From Aedes albopictus (taxonomy: Eukaryota; Arthropoda; Insecta; Diptera; Culicidae), in contig NC_085138.1 in the NCBI RefSeq assembly GCF_035046485.1, positions 330,084,129 through 330,148,128 of the forward strand: a stretch of DNA of 64,000 nucleotides, written 5' to 3'. Both the position numbers and the translations under genes were made by a program. The notes under the pieces were generated by a model, which saw only the letters and a list, made by a program, of their open reading frames with translations, did no database searches and was not told the DNA's origin. The stretch's first letter is position 1, and every line of letters starts with the position of its first letter. This document shows positions 10,201-21,300 of this stretch, piece by piece.

Positions 10201-11922
10201 CAAATTGCTGGATGGGTTCCGAGAACAAAGAGAGTGGTAAGAACCACTCGGGAGACTGGCCAATCGCTAGCACACTACCTTGGTGTCCTCCCAGAAGAGC
10301 GTATGATGAAGTTCGCTGCTGTAAGGGTACGCAGCTAACCTAGAGGGTGCGATATGAACTAACCTGTCTTTGAAGCAATGCCTTCTAGGTGGTATCGGAG
10401 ATACGTAACAATGGTAACAGCTGGAAAGGAGGCAGTTCCAAGCTTGACATGAAAACATTACAATGCTTAATAGACTCAACAAAGAATCTAATTACAGCGA
10501 TCTGACCGTGAAAACTCAACTTCTTTCTTAGCTCATGAAAACGATAGCCAAGGGGAATGCCTTTTTTGTCCGACGTCAAACAAGAAAACTATAGGCTTAT
10601 AGACGCTTCACTCTGCAGCCAAACACAAGAACACTAATCACTAAATGTATGTCACGCTGCGTTCGCTTAGGCGGTCACTAGATAGTTAGCAAACCCAACA
10701 CAATATGAGCGAGATGTGACATCTGTTTGTCCGTACAAAAACCGTACCAGCACAGTCTGTCTGTCTATGGTACCAGGAATCCTTCCTTCAAGGATCACCT
10801 CGTCGCGTCCTTGCCGTCGTCCGGTCGCAGTTTTGCAATAACGCTTTCCTGGCAATAAGAGCCAGCAAAGAACGCGAAAAAAACATAATCGGAAGCAATA
10901 AAACCCGGCAAAACACGCACCCAAACAGCGTTAAAAAGAAAAGGAAGTGCTGTTTTGCTCTGACACCATCCTTCCGACCGAGAGAGAACGAGCTACCTTC
11001 TCAGTATCCTAGCTGGGTAAGAATTTAGATGCAGGATATCCCCCCATTCGCCCTCACCCATCCAACACACAACGAACGATTTGCTGCACGTTTTTCACGA
11101 AAAAAATAAACGCCTTTGTTGGTGGCATTTGGGGTCCTTCCAGGAGTGGGTCAGGGGCGTTAGCTGGGTCGCGTGGTGGTGGTCGGAATTCATAAAAATT
11201 CCCTTTGAAAAGGAAGAATTGCTGAAAAAACACAACGCGAGCAAGGACAATGGGGATGTGGATTTTTTCTCTTTCTGTGCGCGAATCTAGCAGCAAGGCG
11301 TTTATGAATGAGAAAAATTCCTTTTGTTGCGCGGTACTAGGCCGGAAGGTGATGATGAAATGGTCCGAAACGAAAAAGCAAAATGCTCAAGCAAAGGCAC
11401 AGTCGGCCGGAGGGTTGAGTTACCATTTCTTCCGGAATGGGAAAACTGCACTGAGAGGAGGAGAATGAACGAATGCGAGCAGTGTGTCAGAAGGAGTAGG
11501 TAATGAAAAATTAGGCTCACGACAGCTTAGCAGGGATATTCAGGTTGGAAGGCTGCGGAAATGAAGGAGAAAATGTTGGTGACACGTTAAGTGGTAAATG
11601 GGTGTTCTGTGTTGAAAGGACGATATTGTTCGTGGAATGCGGATTTTCTTCATGAATAGGGTAATAGGATAATTCAAGCGAGCTGACAACAGATTTAGCA
11701 GTAAGTACCATTGATGTTTGATGTTTGCTTGATTGGATTTTGGTTTAATGAAAAATAATCTATACTTCGTTTATTAAGGAAATCGTGGAAATCAACGGTC
11801 GCGTAAATTCTCTTCTAATGAACTCTCTTAAATAAAATTACTCAATTTCAATGACGTTTTGTGGCATAAAAAGAGGAAGTAAATTAAATCAGGGCTTAAA
11901 TGAGGGAACCTAGAAGGACCTT
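10201..11922. other. Unique noncoding block in frizzled intron
   Basis: No repeat family, RNA gene or credible protein is seen. It is more GC-balanced around 10730-11000 and 11130-11470. Scattered open frames of about 60-85 codons show no domain. Confidence 0.4.
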
Positions 11923-11926
11923 TAAC

Positions 11927-12040
11927 CTTTCAGGACGCGCGCCATCGAGCAACCGAGACTGCACCGCGCCCGCGTTGTATACAACGTGCGAGGTTTTTTG
12001 GTGGTGTTGTACTTTTTTCAACAGCGCGCGCGCTGAAGGG
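11927..12040. mobile_element. TTAA-flanked (piggyBac-type) MITE
   Basis: The ends CCTTTCAGGACGCGCGC and GCGCGCGCGCTGAAGGG are inverted and flanked by TTAA (11923-11926 and 12041-12044), the duplication made by piggyBac elements. At 114 bp it is noncoding and unusually GC-rich for the region. Confidence 0.75.
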
Positions 12041-12044
12041 TTAA

Positions 12045-12440
12045 GGGCGCTTTAGGTATGGGGGGTCTCAGGAGGCTTTAGTGGACAATACAACAGGGTT
12101 TAAGGAGTGTTTCAAGTATTTCAGTGAGTTTTGGGAACGTTTTAGGGGCGTTCCTAGAGGTTTTAGGTGTGTTTTATATCATTTCAGGGGCGTTTAAAGG
12201 GGTTCAACCTTTTAAATATTCTGACTCTTCTTGAAATGTCTCCGAAATCACCCTAAAACCCCCTTGGGCTCCATCTTACGCACCTGAGATTTTCAGAAAC
12301 CATCGAAAACGTCCCTGTAATGCCTCCAAACCTAGTAGAAAATGCTCTGAAACTCTCTGTAATACCATCGAAACCCCCAAAAAGGCCCCTGAAACTTTGC
12401 TCCGAAAATCAATGTCCCCACATTCTCTAATTTCCGTTCT
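12045..12440. repeat. Degenerate CCTGAAAC/GTTTCAGG minisatellite, inverted halves
   Basis: To about 12230 the words are of the type TTTCAGGGGCGTTT; from about 12240 they appear in the opposite sense (CCTGAAAC, CCCCTGAA, CGAAACCCCC). Units are too diverged to align by eye but are spaced at roughly 20-24 bp. The same family recurs at 13385-13540, 13660-13905, 19340-21300 and 60112-60240. Confidence 0.6.
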
Positions 12441-12852
12441 TGAGTTCGTTCGTTGGAGGCTCGTTAGATGGGCTATCTCGATGGTTGGATATTTTCTGGT
12501 TGTGGAAAACCCCAACTAAAACGCACTGTCAATAGCAAAATCGATGTCAAAACGAGCTTGACATCTGACTGCCATCGCAACGCAGCTCCTATACACAGAA
12601 AGTCTGTGCAAGTATGTGAGGGTGTCATAATGTATTTCTCGCCACTTGCGTGAGTCTAGAGCATTTTGATCAGTTGTCAGTTGCCCTAACAAACAAACAG
12701 GATTCGATGATAGGGGCGCAGTCGCGACCCAATCAGCGAATCCAAGCTGTACTCGAAAGACTCTTTTGCAGTTTGCGGAACCACTATAACTCCAGGTCTG
12801 CATTTCGATACTGCCATTTCATACGCCCGTCATCTTGGTTTACGTTACAATT
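12441..12852. other. Unassigned noncoding stretch
   Basis: No recognisable gene or repeat. Overlapping short open frames on both strands lack domains. Confidence 0.4.
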
Positions 12853-13060
12853 CTTTATTACACCGCAAACCTAACCTCCACAATATCTGTCAGTTATCAG
12901 GTCATTTGACAGATCACGCACAACCACGATAAAGCCCAAAATGTCTTCTACTTTACCGACCTTGATGCCATCCTCTTTTTGTTCATGTTCAATCTGTCAA
13001 ATCGTCAAATGACCTGAGAACTGTCGAACATTCTGGAGGGTTGGTTCCATGGTGTAATAT
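12853..13060. mobile_element. Short inverted-repeat element
   Basis: ATTACACC, then CCTCCA, then CAGGTCATTTGAC on the left are matched in inverted order on the right (GTCAAATGACCTG, TGGAGGG, GGTGTAAT). Arms are about 55-60 bp. No target duplication was identified. Confidence 0.65.
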
Positions 13061-13384
13061 TGAGGGATTTGCAAAAAAATGCACGTGGCCTATCGCTTCC
13101 GAAAGGTACAGCTGCGATTTTCCCTCCTATAATTTACTTCATCCTTATGGGAAATAACATTGCGGCGTTTCCTACGGTGCGGCTAATCCTTTCGAAAATG
13201 ATAGACCGCGTGAGCTTTTGTGCCCCTTTTTGAAACATTTCAACGACTGCGCGGTGTTTACGTTTCAAGAAATCTGACAAGGAAAAAATAGGATGCCATA
13301 TGCTGTGTTCAAGGCAAACAACGTTCATGCATTAACCATGACAGTATAAGTCTTCCGACGATACTCATAAAAAAAGATATATGG
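13061..13384. other. Unassigned noncoding stretch
   Basis: Nothing recognisable is seen between the inverted-repeat element and the next minisatellite block. Confidence 0.4.
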
Positions 13385-13905
13385 CTTACTGACTCAAACC
13401 CCCTGGGGGCCTCTGAAACGCCCCTGGTATCTCCAGGTATCTCTGAAACCTCTTTGTATCCTCTAAAACGACTCGCTGGAACGCCCCTGCAGAGACTCCC
13501 TGGAGCTTCCTGAAACCAAGTATGCTTTTGCTGGTAATGAGAGTTAGAATATGGCATCCATGGTGATAATTGTTGAAAAACACTACCGCACAAGTTTGCC
13601 GAATGTCACATTGTAGTAATAAGTTATACACAAATGAGTTAAATGATTGCCAGATGAGTAAAAGCATCCTTGCCTGAAACCCCGTGAGGTCTTATGAAAC
13701 GTCATTGAGACCCCCTTAAACACCCCTGAGACCTCATGGAACCCCATGATATGTCCCTGAAATCCCCTGAAACGCATCTGAGGCCAGCTGGAACTCCCAT
13801 GAAACACCCTGAAACGCTCCTGAGTTCCATTGAGACCTTCTGAAGCGCCTCTAAGACCTCTGGAACAACCTGAAGCGCTCTCAGAGGACAATGAAACCTC
13901 GGTTT
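13385..13905. repeat. CCTGAAAC-type degenerate minisatellite
   Basis: Two blocks (13385-13540 and 13660-13905) with words such as CCTGAAACGC, CCCCTGAGACCTC and CTGGAAC recurring at roughly 22-bp spacing. Open frames here on the minus strand are by-products of the repeat. About 120 bp between the blocks are unlike the repeat. Confidence 0.6.
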
Positions 13906-13908
13906 TAG

Positions 13909-15320
13909 TTTTTTTTTATTCTTCAATCACTTAACCTAATTTACAGCTCTGTTGTCCACTAGGGCATAGGTTCCCAAACTTTTTGCTGCCGCGGCGTCTT
14001 TTGGATTTTTCAAAAATGTTGCGGCGCACCAACAACTTTTTACAAAGAGTTTTTATCATTTTAACTCTTTCAGTTCAAAATTCCAGTTTCATTTTCAAAG
14101 TTTTCTTAGAATCTGAAATAAGGGTTCTTCAAAAAAAAAATTTTTAGTTACTTAAAGATTCAGAGAACTTAACAAAAAACATTGTGAGGATTTTAATGCA
14201 AAACATAATCATTTTTAAAATGAAATTGTTTTCCAAATTTCAGGAAAAAATAGATATAAAAATAAATTGTTTATAACCTGTCTGGATGACTGATAATGAT
14301 GGTGATGAGTCATTTTTCCCATTTAGAATCGTGCACAAAATCAACAGACAAATTGTCACAGAATTGTTTTACGATAGTGATGTCAGTAAAAATGTCGTCC
14401 CGAAACGTTTGAAACAGCATGAAGGCCGAGAGATTGACAGTTATTATTCTGGAAAGAATTTCTGAAAGGTCCACAAAATATTTAACTTGAATAACATGCT
14501 AATGATAAATTAGAAAACCAAGCTGATTGATAAATTATTGTTCAACAATTTCAGGATCTTAACGAACATTTTCAGAATTCCGAAAATTAAAAAAATTGGT
14601 AAAAATCTAAAATTTTCATTAGGATATCAGAAATTTTGTAAAACATTCCAAGACTACCGAGTATTTATTTTTTAAAGTTGAGATATGACTAGCCAAACCT
14701 CAAGTACAAATCTGAAGGCCCGAATATTGGTTTGCGCTGCAATTAATCGATAAGCCATCCAGGAAACCAGCGCAAATTAAAATTTTGGTTTTCAAATTTG
14801 TGCCCTTGAAAATCCAAGGTTTCGTCAAATATTCACCTTAAACTAAAAGAACAAACTCTATTATTTCTAAACATGATACATCTTTTGATGTTTTTGATTA
14901 GTTTAGTGAAACTAGTGTCGCCTCCCAACCTTTTTTTATTCTTTTCCAAACTCTTGGCTTTTAGAGGAAGACTTAAAAAAAGTCACGCAAAGGTGGTTTT
15001 TTTCCAAAATTTCAAGAGCCTGCGGCGCACCTGAGAAATGTTCACGGCGCACCAGGGCGCCGCGGCGCACAGTTTGGGAAGTACTACACTAGGGCACTGC
15101 GTGAGCGATTCCAATTGGAAGCTGTGTGTACATACACTTTGTACAGCGCCCAAATGTATTCTATTTCTAATCGTACTACATCGAACTGGTGGCCGTTGCG
15201 CTGCTTTCACTTTCTACCCTATCAGGGGGAAAGAGCAACTGACGAAAGTGCCGGGGCTGGGATCGTACCCATGACCATCTGCTTATGAAGCAAACGTGTA
15301 GCCACTACACCACGGGCCCC
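13909..15320 (-). mobile_element. Feilai-like SINE, reverse orientation, split by a hAT-like element
   Basis: The minus strand starts GGGGCCCGTGGTGTAGTGGC at 15320, carries the B-box region near 15270, and ends in the tail CTGTAAATTAGGTTAAGTGA and an A-run (T-run at 13909-13918). Both parts match the SINE at 2186-2615. A 1.1-kb insertion separates tail and body. Confidence 0.85.
13967..15086. mobile_element. hAT-like nonautonomous element inside the SINE
   Basis: The left end reads AGGTTCCCAAACTTTTTG then GCCGCGGCG; the right end in reverse complement reads GTAGTACTTCCCAAACTG then GCCGCGGCG. CACTAGGGCA occurs on both sides (13957-13966 and 15087-15096), containing the duplicated target (8 bp expected for hAT). 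The termini are GC-rich with GCGGCGCACC repeats while the 900-bp interior is very AT-rich and has no transposase frame. Confidence 0.8.
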
Positions 15321-15337
15321 GGCGTCAAGGGTACAAT

Positions 15338-15561
15338 ATGTCGAGCACAGTTACAGTGGATATAGCGTTGATATTTATTTTTCCAAGAGATGCCGCACAA
15401 CCAGAGGAATCTTACATCGATGGAAACGGCGTACAATTTCTCCGAATAAAGTTGGTGCCAATTCGCTACAGAATTCAGGAAGCAATGAATTTTGTGTACG
15501 CAAATATCTGTAAATTTCTGCCCGATGCAGACGACGTAGCGGTTCGTATGTCAGTACCAAG
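15338..15561 (+). pseudogene. Gag-like protein fragment, 5' part
   Basis: An open frame starting MSSTVTVDIALIF reads through DAAQPEESYIDGNG and YRIQEAMNFVYANICKFLPDADDVAVRMSVPS until the hAT-like element at 15562. After that element the same protein appears to resume at about 18800. A zinc-knuckle-like segment in the second part suggests a gag-like ORF of a retroelement rather than a host gene, but I do not recognise the family. Confidence 0.5.
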
Positions 15562-15727
15562 CAGGGATGCTAGATGATTTTTTTAAAAATCGGTATCCAA
15601 TACAAAATTTGGGAGAAAAATCTCTATCCCATACAAAAATAAAAATGGTCCCTCTAGCTCAAAAATCTGTATTTAATATAAAACGAAATCTATATGGATG
15701 CTCAAATATCGATTGTATGACAATTGC

Positions 15728-15858
15728 CAGAAAAGCATTTGCCAGAATCAATTTGCCAGAATGATTTTCGCCAGAAAACCATTTGCCAGAATAGACCATT
15801 CCCCAGAAAGCCATTCGCCAGAATGGACCATTTGTCAGAATGTACCATTCCCCAGAAT
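15728..15858 (+). repeat. Subterminal GCCAGAA array (left)
   Basis: About ten spaced copies of the type TTGCCAGAA/TTCGCCAGAA/TCCCCAGAA. The mirror array is at 17634-17768. In hAT elements subterminal repeats are often transposase-binding sites; that role is inferred here. Confidence 0.7.
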
Positions 15859-16639
15859 TAAATATTTTCTCTTATTTCTCGGCTATTGTTCCATCAAGAC
15901 AGAATCTGTATGAATTGTTTCCGTTTAATGTGTTATGTTTTAGAATAATATTACAAAATAAAAGGGAAGTAAAATAAAATAAATAAAATTGCTTTCTCAT
16001 TATGTGATCTTACTGGAATTTTACGAAAAAATGGAGGAAAATATCAAATTTTCTAACAGTTTCAAAAGAACGGCCCTAACTTTAAAGAAATTTAAATCTT
16101 TGATGAAATTGTTACGACTCATTATGCCAATTGATATATAGGCACTGTAGTAAAAAGGACATCTTTTAATTGAAAAAGAAAGGCAACATTTGTGATGGAA
16201 ATTATGTAACTAAGTTCCTCTATCATATCCACTTTGATATAGTTATATCTATGCTGGGTCATTAGGCAGAAATAAATTAGGCCGAATTATTGGCTGAATA
16301 GATAGACAGGGATCGGATACTAGGCTTCAAAAAAACTGCCAATTTGAGGGAAAAGTGAAAAATCAGAAGAATTAATAATTAGTCGGCCTATTATAAAAAG
16401 GAGAACAAACTATGGAGTTAACTGTGAGACCAACACAGGGGCTATTCATAACATCCAGGACCATACTGGCCCGGTCCTTATGAAACATTTTCATACGAAA
16501 TATAGTTTAAAAATTTGTACCTTTACCTAGGACTACGTGACGCATTTTAATGTTTGGACGTTATGTCACGGAATGCTTCGTCAAAAAGAGCTGAGACTTG
16601 AGGGGCCGCGGACGATGATGATACTGCACCACAGCAACT

Positions 16640-17030
16640 CGAAAGAACAACCTTTGATTAAAAGAAGGATACATCTCTTATGAGAGGAATAGCAGTTTGG
16701 CCACTTCAAAATTTAATGACAGTTTCACTCGTAAGAATGGCCCATTTTTTTAAAGAAGGGAAAGTAAACAGTTTTGTCGCTTGCCAAATCTTGACCAGCG
16801 TAATTTGAAAGAACAGCCTATTATCAAAAGAAGGGAGAATCTACTACAGAGTTAGTAGTTTGATCGAAAAGTAGTTTCATTGACAAAACAACAATTCCTG
16901 AAAGAACAACCTTTGATGAAAAGAAGGAAAATTGTCTGATGGGAAATTTAGAAGTTCGACCGCCAAGCAACAATGTTTTGAAAAGAACAACCTTTTTCAT
17001 AAGAAGTAAAAATCGCATATGGAATTAACA
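16640..17030 (+). repeat. Internal GAAAGAACAACCTTTGAT repeats of the hAT-like element
   Basis: GAAAGAACAACCTTTGAT with AAAAGAAGGA following occurs near 16641, 16808 (variant), 16898 and 16981 (variant), that is at spacings of about 85 or twice 85 bp. More decayed relatives appear near 16062 and 17253. Confidence 0.6.
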
Positions 17031-17633
17031 ATATAAGGAGCTAAAAATACAACCTGTGTGACAAAAGTTGCTTGATCATCGTTTTGTCATATGTCCACTC
17101 AGCCTGATGACCTTCTTACTTTTAGCCTGATACCAAAATGGTTAGGTGTCTGTATTAGAGAGATTTTCAGCGCGAGGCTGGTTCATCTCTTAGGCGACAC
17201 CAAAATATCAGTAACTCAAAGAAAACTACTGGTCCTTACACTTAGCACTCCTTTTAAGAACCGCCCCCGCTTTAAAGAAGGATAATGTCGTGATTAGTTT
17301 TCTACAGTTCAATCTCATTAGTATTTTAAATCAATCTTCATTGAACAACCTAAACTAAGATGTTTTGTTTACTTTTGTAGCTTTTACCCAGATATTAAAT
17401 AAAAATGAAAAAATGACACTTTTGCCAATACGCAATAAGGTGAGGTCGCTACTGATTGTAAACTAGAATATTATTCAAATTTTCAGTCATTGCTATGACT
17501 ACGCCTGGAATCAACGAGCATTATATGTATACTAATCAAACAAAATTTTGTTGATCCAATGTCTAAGCTATTAATCTGGCCTAGAATTTAGCCAAACATA
17601 AAATTAACATTTATTCTGATAAATAAATCTTTT

Positions 17634-17768
17634 TCTGGGGAATGTCCTTTCTGGGGAATGGTCTTCTGGCGAATGGTGCATTCTGGCAAATGGTTTTCTG
17701 GGAAACGGTCCATTCTGGCAAACGGATTCTGGCAAGTGGCATTCAGGCAAGTGACTTTCTGGCAAATG
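17634..17768 (-). repeat. Subterminal GCCAGAA array (right, inverted)
   Basis: Repeated TTCTGGCAAATGG/TTCTGGCGAATGG/TTCTGGGGAATGG words, the reverse complement of the left array, lying before the right end of the element. Confidence 0.7.
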
Positions 17769-17811
17769 TCATACAACCCAAATATCTGTATTATACAAAT
17801 AAATCTGTATA

Positions 17812-18762
17812 CAGTGTATCAAACAATTGTCCGTACAGCAATTTTTTGGTCTAGATAATTTTTCATTTAAATGATTATAACTTTTTTATGCGTCAATCAA
17901 AGACGCTGAAGTTTTGACCAATTATAACCCATGTATTAAAGCTCCATTGATAAAATTTTGAGCGGGATCGAATAAGTTTTCTGAAAGTTAGAGAACTTTT
18001 AGTAAAACTTATAAAATTTTTGAATACATTTTTAAAACATTATGTATCTCAATATGTACTTGACGAAACTTTTTCAATATTTTTCGTGTTACAGCTTATA
18101 CCTAAGGCTTTCACATGCAGCTTCGTTTAAGGTTTTATATTCACTACAAAAAATATGAAAAATCTGTATATGTTCAGAGTGTCATTTGAAAATTTGTCAT
18201 ATTTTGATCAATGAAAGTGCCAAGTGTTTTCAACTTTTTTAAACTCTCTTAATGATATATTTTTATACAGGACCTACTAAACTACATATGAAGAGTAGGT
18301 CCTATGGAATTTTCGTTCAGTTAATGCACTTTTATTGGTGGAAAACGTTTGGCAGATTATGTGTGCAAAATATGGTAAATTTTAAAATATCGTCAACTAC
18401 ATACGCACATTTTTCATACTTTTTTGTAGTGAATATAAAACCCCAAACATGACTGCTTATGATAGCCTTAGGTTTAAGATGTAACACGAAAAAAAAATGA
18501 AAAAAATTCATCGAGTACATATTGAGATATGATGTTTTAAAAATGTGTTCAAAAATCTTATAAGTTTTACTAAAAGTTCTATAACTTTCAGAAAACTTAT
18601 TCAATCTTGCTCAAATTTTACTAATGGAGCTTTAATATATGATTCATGATTGGTCAAAATTTCAGCGTTTCTGATTGACGCATAAAAAAGTTATAAATAT
18701 TTGAATAAAATATTATTTTGACAAAAAAAAAAATGCTGTACGGACAATTGTTTGATACACTG
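17812..18762. mobile_element. Full-length palindromic (snapback) TA-flanked element, 951 bp
   Basis: The ends CAGTGTATCAAACAATTGTC and its inverse are flanked by TA (17810-17811 and 18763-18764), as in Tc1/mariner-type insertions. The inverted homology runs from the ends to the exact midpoint: AGGACCTACT (18269-18278) and AGTAGGTCCT (18294-18303) close a 15-nt loop. Thus the whole element is one hairpin, with arms of about 468 bp diverged by scattered mismatches. It has no coding capacity. Confidence 0.85.
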
Positions 18763-18785
18763 TATATGGCATCCCTGGTACCAAG

Positions 18786-19228
18786 TAACAACCGATAGAT
18801 CTATAGATCTGGTGTCCGAGATGACGAAGTACGGAACTGTTTACGAACGCTTTCTGGACGAGTATCAGCTCAATATGTTCACTGAGTCTACAAAGACGTA
18901 AAGCAAGAAACCCCGATATTTTCGCAATCGAAAAGGTAGATTGTACTACGATGGATTGATACAACAGAGTTTCAACTGTAATTCTGTTACTCACTTCAAG
19001 AAGGCTTGTCCAGTTCTTTTCGAGCAACAGAAGGAAGACGTACAGCGGCCTACAACAGTAGCGCACGTGGTCATCGAATTTCGAAAGAAGCAAACCGTCG
19101 TTGATGATATTGTGGATGGATCATTATCGAACAATGAAGTACACATTAAAAAACAAGTGAAAACGATAAAAAAGAGTCAAAGCATCAACGTTTGTTCGAA
19201 TCTTATCAAAATTCTTACTCATTGTTGA
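18786..19228 (+). pseudogene. Gag-like protein fragment, 3' part
   Basis: After the hAT-like element a frame reads LVSEMTKYGTVYERFLDEYQ then, past a stop at about 18900, RYFRNRKGRLYYDGLIQQ and FNCNSVTHFKKACP. The latter looks like a CCHC zinc knuckle that lost its first cysteine. The rest is Lys-rich and ends at 19228. The stop and the inserted element make it a pseudogene. Confidence 0.5.
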
Positions 19229-19507
19229 ATCAGCAGACACACAGGAAGCAGAACAAAACCGACTCGCTCTCGAGCGACAATGATAATAATCCAATCTACG
19301 AACCGGTTGCAGATGAGTTTCCGGAGATTTTATGTAGCTTCATAGGCTTTCAGGTATGCTTCAGAGGGAGTTTAGTGGATTTCAGATGCAATTCAGGGCG
19401 TTTTAAGGCATTTCTCAAGGATTTCCACGGGTTGTAGAGGGCTTCACAGGCTTTCGAGTAAGCATCCGGGAAAATTTAAGGGGCTTCAGGAGCGTCACGA
19501 CAGCCTA

Positions 19508-19573
19508 GGTTTTTGTTGTGCTCAAGTCACTTTTAGAAAGTAAGCCACAGTGACTTCTACCCAACAAAAACCT
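19508..19573. repeat. Short hairpin AGGTTTTTGTTG
   Basis: AGGTTTTTGTTG and AGTCAC on the left are mirrored as GTGACT and CAACAAAAACCT on the right, 66 bp in all. It may be a very small MITE; flanks give no clear duplication. Confidence 0.55.
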
Positions 19574-19602
19574 TCGTTGCCATGATTCTTATGTGACAAG
19601 TA

Positions 19603-20523
19603 CAGGGGATAGACAAAATGATCGGGACAGGCAAAATTTTCCCTTCTCAAAAAATATTCAAATAGCGAAAAGTTACCGAAAAGTGCATCAAATATTCTCA
19701 AATTTTTACTGTAAGTGGATCAACTAGTTGTGTATCACTGGACAAAATTTGGAAAAGATCGGGCCATTCTTTACGAATTTATAAAGGTTCTTGAAAAAGG
19801 TAAAATTATCCGATAGCCAACTTTGAGCTGTTATATCGCCGGATTCAATGAGCCGAATGCAATGAAATTTTGACCATTTACGACTTATATAATGAGCTTT
19901 GAAAAACGTTTGACTTAACTTAAAATTCTTAACACGGAAGAAAATTATAAAGATTAGATTATTTTTCTAATAAAATACCAAAGTTTCTTAAATTTCAACA
20001 TCGTTTCAAAATTCAAGATGCTAATTAAAATTCATTTGTATTCCCTCTAATTGTCTTGAATATAAATATGTTTTGAAAGAAAGTAACAAGATAGCCGGTT
20101 ATTCATTGAAAAAGTAATGGGATGCATATTAAAAATAGTCCAATTTACTAAAAAATCATAAAATAAATGAAATCGCTATAACTTTTTCTCTTGTTAATAA
20201 TTTCAAGTTGAGTCAAACGTTTCTCAGAGCACATTATATAAGTCATAAATGGTCAAAATTTCATTGCATTCGGTTCATTGAATCCGGAGATATAACAGCT
20301 CAAAGTTGGCTATTGGATAATTTTACCTTTTTCAAGAACCTTTATAACTTCGTAAAGAATGGCCCGATCTTTTCCAAATTTTGTCCACTGATACACAACT
20401 AGTTGATCCACTTACAGTAAAAATTTGAGAATATTTGATGCACTTTTCGAAAAGTTACAGCTATTTGAATATTTTTTTAGGAGGGGAAATTTTGCCTGTC
20501 CCGATCATTTTGTCTATCCCCTG
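19603..20523. mobile_element. Long inverted-repeat TA-flanked element, 921 bp
   Basis: Ends CAGGGGATAGACAAAATGAT and its inverse are flanked by TA (19601-19602 and 20524-20525). Arms of about 315 bp match closely (for example CAACTAGTTG, GATCGGGCCATTC and GAGCTGTTATAT versus their inverses); the central about 290 bp match poorly. Tc1/mariner-type by ends and target, noncoding. Confidence 0.8.
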
Positions 20524-21300
20524 TATGTCACATGGGGAGTTTCAGAGCCCCCTTAACGGCTACAAAGGCTTTCAAGCGTTTTTCAGAGGAATTATATCGT
20601 AACGGTAGCGTTTAAAGCCGTTTAAAGTCATTTCATGTGGTTTCAGAGGGGTAATGGGGGACTGCAAAGGCTTTTAGACGATCTTCACAAAAATTTGAAA
20701 GATTTTAGAGCGGTTTTAGGGGGCATCACAAGCTTTCAAGCGAGCTTCGGGGAGTTTCATGAAGTTCCGGAGGAATTTCAAGGCGTTTCATAAAGGTGGA
20801 TTAGGGGATTTCATAGGAGACTTTACAGGCTTTCTGACGAGCTTGTAGGAATCAAGGGGGTTCAGATGTGTTTTAAGGCTTTTATGATCTCCCCGATGCT
20901 TTCCACGATGTTTCAATTGGGTTCCCGGGCGTTCGGGGCTTCACAGGCCTTTAGGCGAGCTTTCAGGGGGATTTAAAGGGGGTTTATGCGCCATTTCAAG
21001 CGGAATCAGAAGGGCTCCATGGCCTTTAAGCTGTTTGAGCTTTTCAGGTGTGTTTTATTGGAGGATTCATGAAATTTCAAAAGCACTTAAAGACGTTCAG
21101 AGTATTTCCGTAGGTATCGTGTCAATCAGTGCCTTTTAGGCGAGCTTCAGGAGATGTTGTAGCTTCAGACGTTGAGACTTTAGAGCGAGTCCCGCAGATT
21201 TTATGAAGAGGGGAGGTTTATTTGTATTTCAAGCGGTTTCAAAAGGACTTCAAGACGTTGCAGACTTATTACGCTTGCAGACTCGATGAGCTTCATTCAC

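Larger units (their letters stand above)
15562..18777. mobile_element. 3.2-kb hAT-like element
   Basis: Termini CAGGGATGC and GCATCCCTG are inverted, flanked by the 8-bp direct repeat GTACCAAG (15554-15561 and 18778-18785), diagnostic of hAT-type insertion. Subterminal arrays of CCAGAA words (left 15728-15858) are inverted as TTCTGG at the right (17634-17768). No transposase frame is seen, so it is nonautonomous. A snapback element lies close to its right end (17812-18762). Confidence 0.85.
19340..21300. repeat. Degenerate GCTTTCAGG/TTTCAGGGG minisatellite
   Basis: Words such as GGCTTCACAGGCTTT, GCGAGCTTCAGG, GGATTTCA and GTTTCAGG recur at roughly 20-24 bp on one strand from 19340 to 19500 and again from 20530 to 21300. 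It belongs to the same family as 12045-12440. A hairpin and a snapback element are inserted between the two parts. Confidence 0.6.
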
